A program made the translations under genes and the position numbers. From the NCBI GenBank assembly GCA_905250025.1, contig CAJNOJ010000157.1, positions 1-64,000 on the forward strand: a DNA stretch of 64,000 nt, given 5' to 3'. The first letter of the stretch is position 1; the number at the start of each line of letters is the position of its first letter. Under the pieces are notes generated by a model, which had not been told where the DNA came from, did no database searches, and worked only from the letters and a program-made list of their open reading frames with translations. Shown here piece after piece: positions 44,341 to 56,471 of this stretch. This stretch comes from Adineta ricciae. Lineage: Eukaryota; Rotifera; Eurotatoria; Adinetida; Adinetidae.

Positions 44341-46826
44341 CCCTTTCGAGGCGATTCAATTTTTTTAGAAAATAGCTTAAATTTATTGATTTTTACGTAT
44401 ATTTATGCCCTATAAATACACCTGTTAGCTTTTTTCAAGGTATATAACCGTTTGTTTCTCTTTGTCTTGTTGTCATGAATATATGAAGAACTCGCGTTTT
44501 CATTTTATTGGATAGTTATTGAAGTTTACTATTTTTCATGCGTATTTTATGCGATAGAAGTGAGACAAAAAAATGAAATTTCATTTTTTTTCGCTTTATA
44601 TTCTTTTCGTACCATTACTTTCGATTCTTTTCTCTTATGTGTATTAGATAAATTCATTTTTTGAGTTCACTTAGATGTTTTAGGGTGAGACGTCTTTTTC
44701 TAACAAATACAGTTTACTTCATATACCACTCGTCTATCTGTACCTGGATGAACTTCTTTATCTTCTGAATGTGTTTTCAAAGATATTATTTCATGATATC
44801 CTGTCCTAGATATCTTAGATATTCTCTCTTTCATTCTGATATATCTCGTCGTATATCATCCCTTCTTGATATCTTCTACCTGAATAACTATTCTACCTAT
44901 ATATAGTTCGCATTTTTCAGTATGTAAACACATTGTGTTCTCCTATTTTACTTTTGAAAACTATCAAACGCACAATACATCGACTTAACAAATGTCATCT
45001 GAAGAAATCGACACGGACAACAGCGAAAACTCACGCAGTGATGTGAGTTCATTAGACGCTGGTTTTATGAAAATCCAAGTCGAATAGTCAAACTCCAAAG
45101 AAGAATTTTCCGATAATGAATTAGATTCACAAGTATGGAATGAAATAGATTCAGAATCGGATGGTGAATTTCAAGAAGACTATGGGATCGTCGATGAAGT
45201 AAATCCACCTTCGCAAGATAATACAATCTATCCTATTGATTGTTATCGCCATTTCATTACTGATGAAATGATTAGCCTGATGGTTCACGAAACTAATCGG
45301 TATGCACAACAACACTTACAAGCTCAAGAACTTACCCAACGATCAAAAACTCTTCAATGGAAACCAATTACTCATGAAGAAATGTTAAAATTCTTGGGAA
45401 TTATCATCGAAATGGGTTTGATACAAATGCCAAACGTGGACTATTACTGGAGAAAAAGTAAGTTATATGGGTCCGAAGTTATTCAAAATACCATGTCAAG
45501 AGACAAATTTGAATTAATTCTCAAATTTTATCATTTTTCGAACAATGAGGAGCAACATGAAGATGACGACAAATTGTTCAAGCTGAAACCACTTCTCGAC
45601 CTGCTGCAACTGAGATTTATGTCAGTTTACGTTCCAGGCTCAATTATTTCTATTGATGAAACAATGGTCCCATGGAAAGGTAGACTTCTCTTCAAATAAT
45701 AAATTCCTGGCAAATCTCATAAATACGGAGTGAAAATATACAAGGTAGCTAGTACAACAGGATATACTTGGAATTTTATGGTTTATACTGGTAAGCAGAG
45801 TTCAATCGCAGGTCATGGTCATGCTGAAACAGTTGTAAGGCAATTGGTAAATGATCTTTTGGGATGTTATCGAACTGTGGGAACTGACAACTTCTTTACA
45901 ACTATTTCTCTTGCACAATATTTATTACAAAATGATACATATCTTATTGGAACATTCAGGAGTAATCGTGCTGGATCATTACATGAAGTAGCTAAGAAAA
46001 AGCTCAAGCATGGTGAAATTTATGGCCTTCAAAACAAAGATGGTATCAAATTAATCAAGTGGAAAGATAAAAGAGATGTCTTGATGATATCTACAAAGCC
46101 ACCACATTCAGCAACCGTGGTAGATACGGAAAAAAAAACAAATAAGTTAAACGAACGTATTATGAAACCACAAGTTGTAATGGATTACAATCAAGGAAAA
46201 CAAGGTATAGATCTATCTGATCAGCTCTCATCATATTATACATGCCTCAGACGATCTATAAAATGGTATCAAAAAGTGGCATTTGAGCTGATATTTGGAA
46301 CATCAATAGTTAACGTCTATTTGATTTACAAGGAAACGTATGAAACAAGCCATATGACAATGCTACAGTTTCGTGAAAGTCTCGTGCGATCTTTACTTCT
46401 TGGTACACCATTCGAGAATCTGAAACCTGGCCCGAGACAACAGCCAACAAGTCATTTGAAGTGCAAACTCGCTGATCACAAGCTTGAAGAAAAGGAAAGA
46501 TTTACGCGCAGTGTTGGCAGACGGTGTACTGGCTGCTATGCAATGGGTGAGGGTAGGGCACACCAGTCAAGGGAAGCAAGCAATGCAGCGGCAAAGAAAG
46601 TAAAAACTTTCTGCTCTGACTGCGATAAATTTTTTTGTCTTGAGTGTTTTCATGATAAGCATTTTGCTATGGAATAAAGGATTCAAATAAAGTACTGAAG
46701 ACAGAAGATGTGATACGTTATGTTCAATCTTCTGCTTGAGAAAACAGCAAAAGAAAGTGTCTTTCTATGCAGTTTCCCGTTAAAATATAGCGTCGCCCAC
46801 CGGTGGGCGACATCGACTCGAAAGGG
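44341..46826 (+). mobile_element. piggyBac family A, complete copy (2486 bp)
   Basis: TTAA duplications lie at 44337-44340 and 46827-46830. Termini are CCCTTTCGAGGCGAT on the left and CCCTTTCGAGTCGATG inverted on the right, followed inside the right end by the palindrome GTCGCCCACCGGTGGGCGAC. A ~650-bp leader precedes the transposase. It defines the ends of the family of which 157-367 and 52708-54868 are partial copies. Confidence 0.92.
44992..46677 (+). pseudogene. piggyBac transposase (family A), three stops
   Basis: About 560 codons in one frame, interrupted by TAG near 45086 (a TCG Ser in the sister copy) and by two adjacent TAA codons near 45698. The N-terminus is acidic and Ser-rich. 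Catalytic motifs: SIDETMVPWKGR, VGTDNFFTTIS and GKQGIDLSDQ. The C-terminal Cys-rich domain is CTGCYAMG followed by CSDCDKFFCLECF and HDKH. Everything between the lesions is conserved, so decay is by point mutation only. Confidence 0.9.
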
Positions 46827-46830
46827 TTAA

Positions 46831-47180
46831 TATGGACTATTCCCAATGTGTTTTTTTTGTTTTTGTTTTCATTTGTTGATAATAAGAGATGGATTTAGTT
46901 GTATAGTGAAATTAGATAAATAAAAGTTTGTTCTTCACCATATCGTAAAATATTTTGTACAGTAGTTTTTCCAGAAATTATGCTTGCCCACCCGGGCATG
47001 GTGATTGCCCTCCCGGAAACCAAAAGCTGGATAAAACACTGCCCTAGCCCCGTATACACATTTTTATTATCGCAATCCTCAAGTTTAAAACGATACAACT
47101 AATCTGATCAGCACAGCTACCAGTTTGATAATAAAAAGAACCGAATTCTCTTTCTTGTATTATCATTTCGAATCAAGGTA
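46831..47180. other. Intergenic, no supported gene
   Basis: A 67-codon minus-strand ORF (46895-47098) has no recognisable features and is not called. A CCCACCCGGGCATGGTGATTG phrase near 46988 is locally GC-rich. Confidence 0.35.
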
Positions 47181-47262
47181 TATTGTTTTATTATTAATAA
47201 AATAAAAGTATTTTAGTCCCTAAATCAAAAGATATTCTGGTTAATTTTCAATGGCATTCCAA

Positions 47263-47542
47263 TTAGCAAGGCCGTTCACAACCTAAAATATCGAAATATG
47301 TTGGTCATGTTTCCATTACACTTTGAATTTTGACAAAAAATCATCATCAACTACTTACAGCATCCACAGCAAGCTGCTATCCAGCATGGTGTCCATAATC
47401 CTGCTGTTAATATCCATAATAAACAATGACATCCATGTTGAACATCTTTGTTTTGTTGCTGTTGAATAATAATTGGTTGATTATTTACTGGATACGGTTG
47501 TGTAAAGACAGGTGGTGCTGCCTGATGATAATTTCCCGACAT
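47263..47542 (-). CDS. Small Cys-rich membrane protein, 2 exons
   Basis: Exon 1 is 47359-47542; a GTAAGT donor and a TTTTAG acceptor define a 76-bp intron (47283-47358), and a 20-nt second exon ends at 47263. This gives 67 residues finishing CCGCCCERPC. Read without splicing the ORF gives 63 residues ending CCGCCK. The N-terminal half is Pro/Gln-rich (PVFTQPYPVNNQPIIIQQQQ), then a Cys-flanked hydrophobic helix (CHCLLWILTAGLWTPCW) and a Cys cluster. This layout is like BRI3/CYSTM-type small tail-anchored membrane proteins, often palmitoylated; the resemblance is by eye. A minus-strand AATAAA near 47180 could end the transcript. Met at 47542 is chosen because the residues upstream of it lack the family's Pro-rich character. 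Confidence 0.62.
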
Positions 47543-47892
47543 TCTAAAGTCACCACAGTCGAAACTAAATTGAAAAACCGAAACAAGCTTTTTGTTTTTT
47601 TTAACATTAAATCGCAACATTAATTACGATATACAGTAGTGTGCATAGTTACAGTAACATCACTTCGCAGTAAATCATTTTACTTCTATAGCATACGATA
47701 AATAGTAATGTCGACATTATCATCAGAAACTAAAACAAGTCGGAAAATTCCCGATTGAAACAAGAAATACTCTCAGTCGTATTTTATTCGTATGATGGGA
47801 AATATGAATTTGCAGCAAAATCAGTTCTTTTGAAAGTAAATGAGTTTGTGAAAAATTATTATCAGCTGATATTATCACTGTAATGAAACTGC

Positions 47893-48190
47893 AATATAGC
47901 GGTATTAGCGGTATAGTAGTATAGTAGTATTGGCGGTATTCATCGTATATAGACATTTATATTTATAAACCATGAAGTTCTTTAACCACTGTTGGAGTTA
48001 AAGCTACCTTTTGAAATTTTGATTAGTTATAACTCGAGTTATAACCTCGGTTATAACCCTTTAAACAAAGGAAAAAATCTAAAACAAAATTGTTAATTAT
48101 AACTAGTTACAACTAAGACAGTTTTAACTCCAACAGTGTCTTTAACACCGCTATACCGCTAACACTACTATACCTCTATCGCATAAAGTT
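47893..48190. repeat. Outer palindrome of TAGCGGTATAG motifs
   Basis: The left side (TAGCGGTATTAGCGGTATAG, then TAGTAGTATTGGCGG) is mirrored on the right (CACCGCTATACCGCTAACAC, then TACTATACC). The 152-bp MITE sits between them, so it probably landed in an older palindromic element. Confidence 0.55.
47987..48138. mobile_element. 152-bp hAT-type MITE with 8-bp TSD
   Basis: TIRs CACTGTTGGAGTTAAA are identical for 16 bp, flanked by a perfect 8-bp duplication TCTTTAAC (47979-47986 and 48139-48146). The centre contains nested TTATAACTCGAGTTATAA palindromes. The 8-bp target site points to a hAT transposase as mobiliser. Confidence 0.88.
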
Positions 48191-48919
48191 GACTATGCCC
48201 CTACGACTTCTGCACTCTCTTACAATTTCAGAGTATTTAAATCCAGTAATCAAAGAAACGCCTAGTCGTTTTTTTAATTCACTGCTTAACTGAATCGATC
48301 GCTCGATTTTGTCGAATCATGTCATGAAATTTGATTTTGCCACAAAATCAAATTCCCCATGAACTCATTTTATTTGATAATAAGATTAGGTGAATGAGCA
48401 TGGGCGAGAAAATAGGTGAATGTGCGTTCGGAAAACATGCATTCAGTTGCATATAAGCCTTCACCAGCGTACTTATACTTTCCTGTATAGTCTCTAGTCT
48501 TGTATTGATACATCAGATCTATATGAGGTGTGGATGTGTAAATGTTGTATTTGATCTTCATTTACACTCATCCCACATCCACATTCACAAATTGTGATTA
48601 TCTTTGCTTTAGTCATATTTACATCAAGAAGTGGATTTTGTACTGTCAAATTCATCAACCTGTGCTTTTCATGACATGGAGAACTGACTGTTTTATTATA
48701 ACTAATCTTCACATCACTCTATTGATTTTCTTTCACATTTACTTACCTTATGATTTCTTCTTTTTGTTTTTGAAGCTGTCGAACTGTTCGTCTCACAAAC
48801 CTTTATATATTTATCGTCGCACAAAAAAACCGAATGATGTATTCATGAAAAAAGAAATATTTGTGCGTATTTCTCGCTTGTTCTGTCTACTATGTATTAA
48901 ATTGATGATTTATATACTA
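48191..48919. other. Intergenic, doubtful ORFs
   Basis: Overlapping ORFs on both strands (48494-48712 minus, 48542-48946 plus) are AT- or Phe-rich and none shows a domain. The minus one contains ICECGCGMSVNEDQIQ, a short Cys-rich phrase, but I cannot support a gene. Confidence 0.35.
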
Positions 48920-49131
48920 GGAGTAGCACATTTACTTTACTTTTAAAAGTAACTACTTTTTGATTTATAGATGTCAAACATTTGTCTATAGTATAACTCG
49001 TATATCAAAAGAAAGAGCATAAAATTTTATTACTATGTATTCGATAACGATATCGCTACTGTGTGAGATAATGCTTTTTATAATCAAGTAAAAAGTAGTT
49101 ACTTTTGAAAAGTAACTGTAAAGTGCTACCC
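48920..49131. mobile_element. 212-bp MITE with GGGTAGCACTTTAC ends
   Basis: Left GGAGTAGCACATTTACTTTA and right (inverted) GGGTAGCACTTTACAGTTAC share TIRs, each followed by AAAAGTAACTACTTTTT. No clear target duplication. Non-coding. Confidence 0.6.
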
Positions 49132-50140
49132 GTAGTATATACACTTCGTCGAAAAATTGTTTTCGGTGTCGCGGTACACAATCTCGCTGGGCAATTGATG
49201 TTTTATCGAAAGTTTCTATAGTAGTAGCATGAAAAACATTCGCCGAAAAATCACTGGACTTACGGCGATTTCACCGAAAATTTACTGCATTCTTGACACT
49301 AAATCCGACATAGAGAGAATCCACATTTACCTTAAGATTTCACTAAATATAATTAGAACTGATTCAATTTTTTATTATCATATATTTGCATACGAAATTA
49401 TTCAGAGAGCGACAAAGTATATAGGCGGATTATGATATCACCCTCAAGTTCGAAGACAAAAAATATCTACGACTCTTTCATATTATCTCAGAATCCATAC
49501 ATAACTCTTTTAGAATTATTTATATTGACGATAAAAATGAAGTTTGAATACGTTTAAACAAACCTTCGAAAAACACAAGAGAACTAATTAAGATTTTTTC
49601 GAATGTGAAAGAAGATCGATGTGAGTAAACTTTGATAAATATAATTTCATATGGAAAAACATGTCGTTCTGTAAAGGATTGAGAAACAAACCTTGCTCAA
49701 TGGTTTTCGGATTTTGCGGAATATGAATCCTACACTTTTCAAAAGATTGATGTTTGACATGATGAATAACTAGTTTCGTCATTTTACACTCATATCTATA
49801 TCGATAAGTCTAGTAGTACTAATTAAAATTGTCTATAGATGAATCGGATTGATTACTCACGACATGAACTATTTCAATATATTACAAAAAAGAATGTTAT
49901 TATTATTGACAATACTCACTGTTTGTTAAAGTATGTGAAAATGTGTTTTTATAGGAATCTTTGTACCAGATCAATTTGATTTCTATTCAGAATCAAAATA
50001 ATACAATAACTTTTAATTCTTATATCACATGATTATTGCTTAATGTTAGAGTCAGATGGCACAAATGCGTACTTGAATAGATTAATATTCTCAATTTTCT
50101 ACATTTCTGCTTTTTATGACTTTATTTATTTGATAGAAAA
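49132..50140. other. Intergenic, no supported gene
   Basis: Several AT-rich ORFs of 60-75 codons, none with recognisable features. Confidence 0.35.
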
Positions 50141-51003
50141 GGGTAGATCCATGGGGTCCCTACCACTTTTCTGGAAAAGAATTTTTTTTCGATTTTTTTT
50201 TCGCTCAATATGCCGAAGTGGTCTAGAAAACACTTTTGGTGAAAAAAAATGGGTCTCTTCCTATTGAAAATTTCGAGTTCTAGGTCGTTTTTTTCGGAAC
50301 GTGTCTTGGTATATCGTCATATATACCGAAAATGTCAGAAAAAAACACGAAACGTCTCCAAAGACAACTTCTTAGGCAGTTTTTTTATGCTGAAAAAGAT
50401 GGAAGTATTCTAGAAAAAAAAATTCACGAAAAAAAACAGGTCTCCCATCCCGAAAATATCGGATTTTGGGTCAATTTTCTCGGAATATGACAACTAGCAG
50501 ATTTGCAAATCGAATAACAACCATTTGATTCAAGGAATTTATTCTTTTGTGAACAGATTTCAACGATTTTGATCACAGTATACTTTCAAAGCTTTGTTGA
50601 ACTGATGAATTTCCTTAGGTAAAGCGGAAGAAACACCGCCATACAGTGATGAATATGGAAGATGATAATTTGGAAGAATAGAGCGATATTAAAAAGACGA
50701 GTTTTATAATGAATTGTGAGGCCATCTTTAGACATGACGTCTTTTGTACAAGCTACGGGATTTCGAACGAATGATATTTCAACATGATTCATCGGATATG
50801 AGAGAGAAGATTGTCCACCAGTATTTTTCTTTTTTTTAAAATCTTTTCCTAATGCCGAAACGAAAGTGTTGTGAACATCCGGAAAAACATGCAAATTCTA
50901 CTCGTGTACCAAAAGGAACAATAGCCGTATCGTTACAGCTATCAAAATTTTTGGTTTCTCGGTATAATATGACGGAGACCCGAACGCGCTGGTTATATCC
51001 AAG
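50141..51003 (+). mobile_element. 5' end fragment of the long-TIR transposon
   Basis: Reverse complement of 61855-62712 at high identity: terminal GGGTAGATCCATGGGGTCCC, the ~430-bp TIR, the leader, and the first ~50 codons of exon 1 from ATG near 50852 (PKRKCCEHPEKHANSTR). It stops at the single N at 51004, where unrelated hAT sequence begins. Either a truncated insertion or an assembly join. Confidence 0.85.
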
Positions 51004-51004
51004 N

Positions 51005-52066
51005 TAAACGCATAATTCATCGTCAATAGTTAATTTTCTAGTTTCACTTTTCTGTAAATTACTAATAGGTGATTCACCACAAGCTAACAAAAATTGATCA
51101 ATTGTTGATAAGGACTGTTTGTGATCTGATGCTGACGTTTGTGATGCATTAGCTGTCACTATTGGTTGTAATGTTGATGGAATAGGTTCGCACGATGAAG
51201 TTGAAAATGGATCATTCAAATGGATACTTTCATTTCGAATCACTTGTTTGATTTCTTGTTCAATAATACAAACATCATCTTCTCCAAGAACAGAAAATCC
51301 AAGTGGGTTAAAGAAAGAATATTTCTAAAATACAAATAATTTTGGTTAGAAAGCTTTTGACACGTGAACAATCTTTATTTATCATATAATACAGCAATCT
51401 AGATTGATAAAGATATTTTCAATTAGAGGTGTACTGCTCACGCTCATGAGAGGGAGCTATACATCCGTAGTTTCAATTAATCTGCATCAATTCAAGCAGT
51501 TGACCCAACGATTAGTCAGGATTCCTATTCTACAAAGCACATGATTTTATTTTGATATTTACCTTCAATCATTTCAACTGATTTTCATCGGAGAAAAAGT
51601 AACGTTCGAATTTCGATAATAACATAAGTTTTAATGTTTTTTTAAGGTACTAACAGTAGATTCATCTTTCACCAAATAATTAAGAATCAATTTTATTGTG
51701 TAATAACATAAACCAGCTGTTGGATATGATCTTTTCGACACCAGTCTTGTTGCCAAGTAAAACGGTTTCAATACAGCGTGGATATCATTCAAAAGTGACC
51801 AATCGTCGTGATGCAATTCGATTGCAATCAATCGTGCAATTAATTCCCGTCGTACATCGAATGTATTTTTATCCCCGAAAAATTTCGCTATTAACTTTCT
51901 AGCAATCATAAAAGAATCAACAAGGAAGAACGTGCTATTCCATCTAGTAATACAATCGACGAGGAGTCCACGTTTTATTTTAAACTCACGACGTAATTGA
52001 TCAAAATATCCATTTAATATTGTCGATTGCTTGAGAAGAGTAATTAATGAACGGCATTTGCTGACC
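51005..52066 (-). pseudogene. hAT transposase fragment
   Basis: The exon at about 51600-52066 encodes a hAT core (VVSKCRSLITLLKQSTI, VDCITRWNSTFFLVDS, ELHHDDWSLLNDIHAVLKPF, the usual W-x-S and L-x-P-F blocks). A run of seven A near 51640 shifts the frame, after which LMLLSKFERYFFSDENQ follows. A second coding block at 51005-51325 (KYSFFNPLGFSVLG, then CIIEQEIKQVIRNES) lies beyond a possible intron. The N-terminus is cut at 52066 by a MITE and the C-terminal dimerisation domain is missing at the N at 51004. Confidence 0.75.
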
Positions 52067-52707
52067 ACCCATGTAAAAAAAGCCAAGAGAAAACCTGATT
52101 TTAATCGATTTTTCTATGATGAAAAATCGATTTAAATGACACGGTTTTCATCTGATTTTAATTAATTTGTAATAAAAAAATCAATTTTTTCGTAAGTGAG
52201 TGAGTAAGAAGCTATATCGCATCTGTCACTATGTCAAGGATATCACAGGCTACTCCACTGTTGAGTCACTATTTGTCGATGCGAGGATTCTGAAAAAAAG
52301 GTTTAGAAGATTTTCTGAAAATTGAATATTCGAGAAAAACCCGTTTTTTCTTGTTTTTGTGATTAAAACCGATTACGATTTTTGAGGATTATAATTATTT
52401 TTTATGATTTCAAATAACTTAAAGGATTTGAATCGATTTTCCAGATACTAATCAATTAAAACAACTATTTTGCAACTCAATCAGAGAAAATCATTTTCTT
52501 TATTTAGTAAATTTCTTAGAACTGATTATCACTCGGAAAATCGGTTAAAACCAGTTGCTGTTGAAAAATCAATTAGAATCTATTATTTTCTGTAGTTTAT
52601 CTCAAGACAATTGATTTATCAGGGGTAAATCAATTACAATCAATTTTATGTATTTTTTCGAAAAAATCGATTATCATCGAGTGTTTTGCCTCTTTTTTTA
52701 CATGGGT
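52067..52707. mobile_element. 641-bp MITE with ACCCATGTAAAAAAAG TIRs
   Basis: Inverted ends ACCCATGTAAAAAAAG, flanked by ACC on both sides. The interior is rich in variants of AATCGATTTTT and AAACCGATT in both orientations. The left flank is hAT coding sequence and the right flank is piggyBac A leader, so the element sits exactly at a junction of two other transposons. Confidence 0.7.
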
Positions 52708-54868
52708 ACCACTCATCTCTTTGTACCTGGATGAACTTCTTTATCTTCTGAATGTGTTTTCAAAGATATTATTTCATGATATCCTGTCCTAGATATCTTA
52801 GATATTCTCTCTTTCATTCTGATATATCTCGTTGTATATCATTCCTTCTTGATATCTTCTACCTGGATTTCTTTCTATGGATATCATAGAAGATGATATT
52901 CTATGCGGATAACTCTCTATACCAGGATAGCTATTCTACCTATATATAGTTCGCATTTTTCAGTATGTAAACACATTGTGTTCTCCTATTTTACTTTTCA
53001 AAACTATCAAACGCACAATACATTGACTTAACAAATGTCATCTGAAGAAATCGCCACGGACAACAGCGAAAAGTCACGCAGTGATGTGAGTTCATTAGAC
53101 GCTGGCTTTATGAAAATCCAAGTCGAATCGTCAAATTCCGAAGAAGAATTTTCCGATAATGAATTAGACTCACAAGTATGGAATGAAATAGATTCAGAAT
53201 CGGATGGTGAATTTCAAGAAGACTATGGGATCGTCGACGAAGTAAACCCAACTTCGCAAGATAATACAATCTATCCTATTGATTGTTATCGCCACTTCAT
53301 TATTGATGAAATTATTAGCCTGATGATTCACGAAACTAATCGGTATGCACAACAACACTTACAAGCTCAAGAACTTACCCAACGACTAAAAACTCTTCAA
53401 TGGAAACCAATTACTCATGAGAAAATGTTCAAATTCTTGGGAATTATCATCGAAGTGGGTTTGGAACAAATGCGAAAAGTGGACTATTACTGGAGCAAAA
53501 TTAAGTTATATGGGCCCGAAGTTATTCAAAATACCATGTCAAGAGACAGTTTTGAATTAATTCTCAAATTTTATCATTTCTCGAACAATGAGGAGCAACA
53601 TGAATGAAGATGACGACAGATTGTTCAAGCTGAAACCACTTCTCGACCTGCTGCAACTGAGATTTATGTCAGTTTACGTTCCAGGCTCAATTATTACTAT
53701 TGATGAAACAATGGTCCCATGGAAAGGTAGACTTCTCTTCAAACAATATATTCCCGATAAATCTTATAAATACGGAGTGAAAATATACTAGGTAGCTAGT
53801 ATGACAGGATATACTTGGAATATTATGGTTTATACTAGAAAGCAGAGTTCAATCGCAGGTCATGGTCATGCTGAAACAGTTTTAAGGCAATTGGTAAATG
53901 ATATTTTGGGATGTTATCGAACTGTGGTAGCTGACAACTTCTTTATAACTATTTCTCTTGCACAATATTTATTACGAAATGATACATATCTTATTGGAAT
54001 ATTCAGAAGTAATCGTGCTGGATCATTACATGAAGTAGCTAAGAAAAAGCTCAAGCATGGTGAAGTTTATGGCCTTCAAAACAAAGATGGTATCAAATTA
54101 ATCAAGTGGAAAGATAAAAGAGATGTCTTGATGATATCTACAAAGCCATCACATTCAGCAACCGTGGTAGATACGAAAAAAACAAATAAGTTAAACGAAT
54201 GTATTATCAAACTATAAGTTGTGATGGATTACAATCAAGGAAAACAAGGTATAGATCTATCTGATCAGCTCTCATCATATTATATATGCCTCAGACGATC
54301 TATAAAATGGTATTAAAAAGTGGCATTTGAGCTGATATTTGGAACATCAATAGTTAACGCCTATTCGATTTACAAGGAAACATATGAAACAAGCCATATG
54401 ACAACGCTACAGTTTCGTGAAAGTCTCGTGCGATCTTTACTTCTTGGTACACCATTCGAGAATCTGAAACCTGGCCCGAGACAACAGCCAACAAGTCATC
54501 TGAAGCGCAAGCTAGCTGATCACAAGCTTGAAGAAAAGGAAAGATTTACGCGCAGTGTTGGCAGACGGTGTACTGGCTGCTATGCAATGGGTAGGACACA
54601 TCAGTCAAGGGAATGAAGCAAGCAATGCAGCGGCAAAGAAAGTAAAAACTTTCTGCTCTGACTGCGATAAATTTTTTTGTCTTGAGTGTTTTAATGATAA
54701 GCATTATACTATGGAGTAAAGAATTCAAATAAAATACTGAAGACAGAAGATGTGATACGTTATGTTTAATCTTCTGCTTGAGAAAACAGCAAAAGAAAGT
54801 GTCTTTCTATACAGTTTCCCGTTAAAATATAGCGTCGCCCACCGGTGGGCGACATCGACTCGAAAGGT
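52708..54868 (+). mobile_element. piggyBac family A, 5'-truncated copy
   Basis: Matches 44725-46826; the first ~385 bp, with the 5' terminus, are missing. The 3' end CATCGACTCGAAAGGT next to TTAA (54869-54872) is present, as is the subterminal palindrome. It carries a ~60-bp insertion relative to the complete copy in the leader near 52866-52935. Confidence 0.9.
53035..54719 (+). pseudogene. piggyBac transposase (family A), broken
   Basis: Same protein as at 44992-46677, with a different set of lesions: a 4-bp ATGA duplication near 53603 (frameshift), TAG for Lys near 53789, TAA near 54216, TAA for Gln near 54315 and a small change near 54592-54617. It lacks the three stops of the other copy. 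Catalytic motifs TIDETMVPWKGR, VADNFFITIS and GKQGIDLSDQ remain. Because the lesions differ, the two copies decayed independently. Confidence 0.9.
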
Positions 54869-54872
54869 TTAA

Positions 54873-55095
54873 TGAAAATGAAAGAAGGGAATCAGTGACA
54901 CCATATTTCGAACAATGAAACCACCTTATGAGAGAGTGCCCTCCTTGATAAACTAATCTGGTTTCTATCTTAGAATTTGTTTACATTTCCCATCTTAACG
55001 CACGACGTGCCAATGAAAAACGGTCATAAACTGAAATGGCTAGAACCTACTATATCAGCCTACTCAAAACAAAGTTTTTAGATAGATTAGTTGCG
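54873..55095. other. Flank after piggyBac, ending at an N
   Basis: No supported feature; a single N is at 55096. Confidence 0.35.
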
Positions 55096-55096
55096 N

Positions 55097-55245
55097 CATC
55101 TAATACCGCATACCGTACCGTACCGTGGCTTATCCATACCGTACCGTACCGTACCGCCTTACTTCTTTTTTTTTCCTATACCGTACCGTACTGGGACGAG
55201 ACGGTACGGTACGGTACGGTGTTGATACCGCATACCGTCGGTCTC
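55097..55245. repeat. TACCG pentamer palindrome
   Basis: Runs of TACCG on the left (TACCGTACCGTACCG) oppose CGGTACGGTACGGTA runs on the right around a T-rich centre, so the whole can fold into a long hairpin. It starts immediately after the single N at 55096. Probably a MITE-like foldback or a decayed minisatellite. Confidence 0.6.
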
Positions 55246-56385
55246 TGATCGGATTCTTAAGTTTTAATCTGAAAATTTCCAAGTCCAAATCAAGTGATTT
55301 TGTTGTGTCCATGTTTGAATTGGCATAAAAAGATACAAAACAAACGATTCATAAATCAAAGTAATTGATAAGAAGAACTTTAGACGAATGTTAACTTTTA
55401 TATTAAGATTATTTATTTAAAAATAGTAAATTGTCTTCATTGATGGATAAAATTCGACAAATAATTGTTAATTTATAAATCTACTCTGTAAGATTTGTCC
55501 ATTATATTCAAGATTTATTTATTCTTATTGATTATATTCGATGAAATCGAAATAAACAGTGATACATCCTTAGAAGTATAATAGATATCTTTCCAGGTTT
55601 TGATTCGAATAATTTAAGATTCATAAAAATAAATTGTATATCGAAACGATTCTAATTCATGAAAATAAAATTCAATTAGGACCGGGATTATATAGTATCG
55701 ATCTTGTTACTGAACGTACTGGTGAATACTCTTTGAATCTTTTCATTAGTGATATGATTTTTCAAAATTAGTGGATCATATATTCTCATGAATTTTAATG
55801 AACAAGAAAAAAGAAAAAAGAAAAAAGAAAAAAGAACAAGAAACACAAAAGACAATAAATTATGTTAAGTAACCATCATGTTTATTGAGTCAACAAGTTA
55901 AATATGATCTTATAGATATTGCTGAATAACACAATGCTCAAAAATCAACATTTTACCATTTCAATTATATTTAAGTGGATCGATTATGGAAGAAGATTAT
56001 GAGGTGCAACTGAAAAGATGACATTCTTTATTCAATCGAATAAAATTCCTGAATTATTAGAGATTGATCTGACATGTGTGAGAGAGAGAAAAAGATCAAT
56101 CAAGTAGTTGAAATGTATGTCGAAATGAATGTAATTAAAAGTTGTATGAAACGAAATTGTTCGTCTTTCAATTGGATTACAAAATGTTAATGATATCTCA
56201 TGTACGATACAATCAAAGAAAATGTTCAATTTGATGGATTTATTCGTATTGGTTCCAAACATACTCAATTGATGTAGTAAGATTTTTTTGCGATCAAGAA
56301 TATTAAAACGATAATAGAAATATCGAATTATTCTTTTCTACTTAGAAAATGTGACAAATATCGAGTAAAAAACGTTTTTACAAGA
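55246..56385. other. Intergenic with possible gene remains
   Basis: A plus-strand stretch near 55670-55770 reads IQLGPGLYSIDLVTERTGEY, similar to an immunoglobulin-like/filamin repeat edge, but is short and isolated. An (AAAAAAG)n microsatellite lies at about 55799-55845. A 78-codon minus ORF (56032-56268) has no recognised domain. Confidence 0.35.
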
Positions 56386-56471
56386 ACTAATGATTGTCCA
56401 TCGAATTTCACGAAATCTCTCTTATATCAATCAAAACAGTTTGAATACACATCTAGACGAAAACGTTATGA

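Noticed and set aside
48542..48946. 134-codon plus-strand ORF
   Set aside because: Phe/Tyr/Leu-rich translation of T-rich DNA, overlapping other ORFs and a MITE end; no family signal.
55799..55845. (AAAAAAG)n tract as a functional element
   Set aside because: Simple microsatellite with no associated feature.
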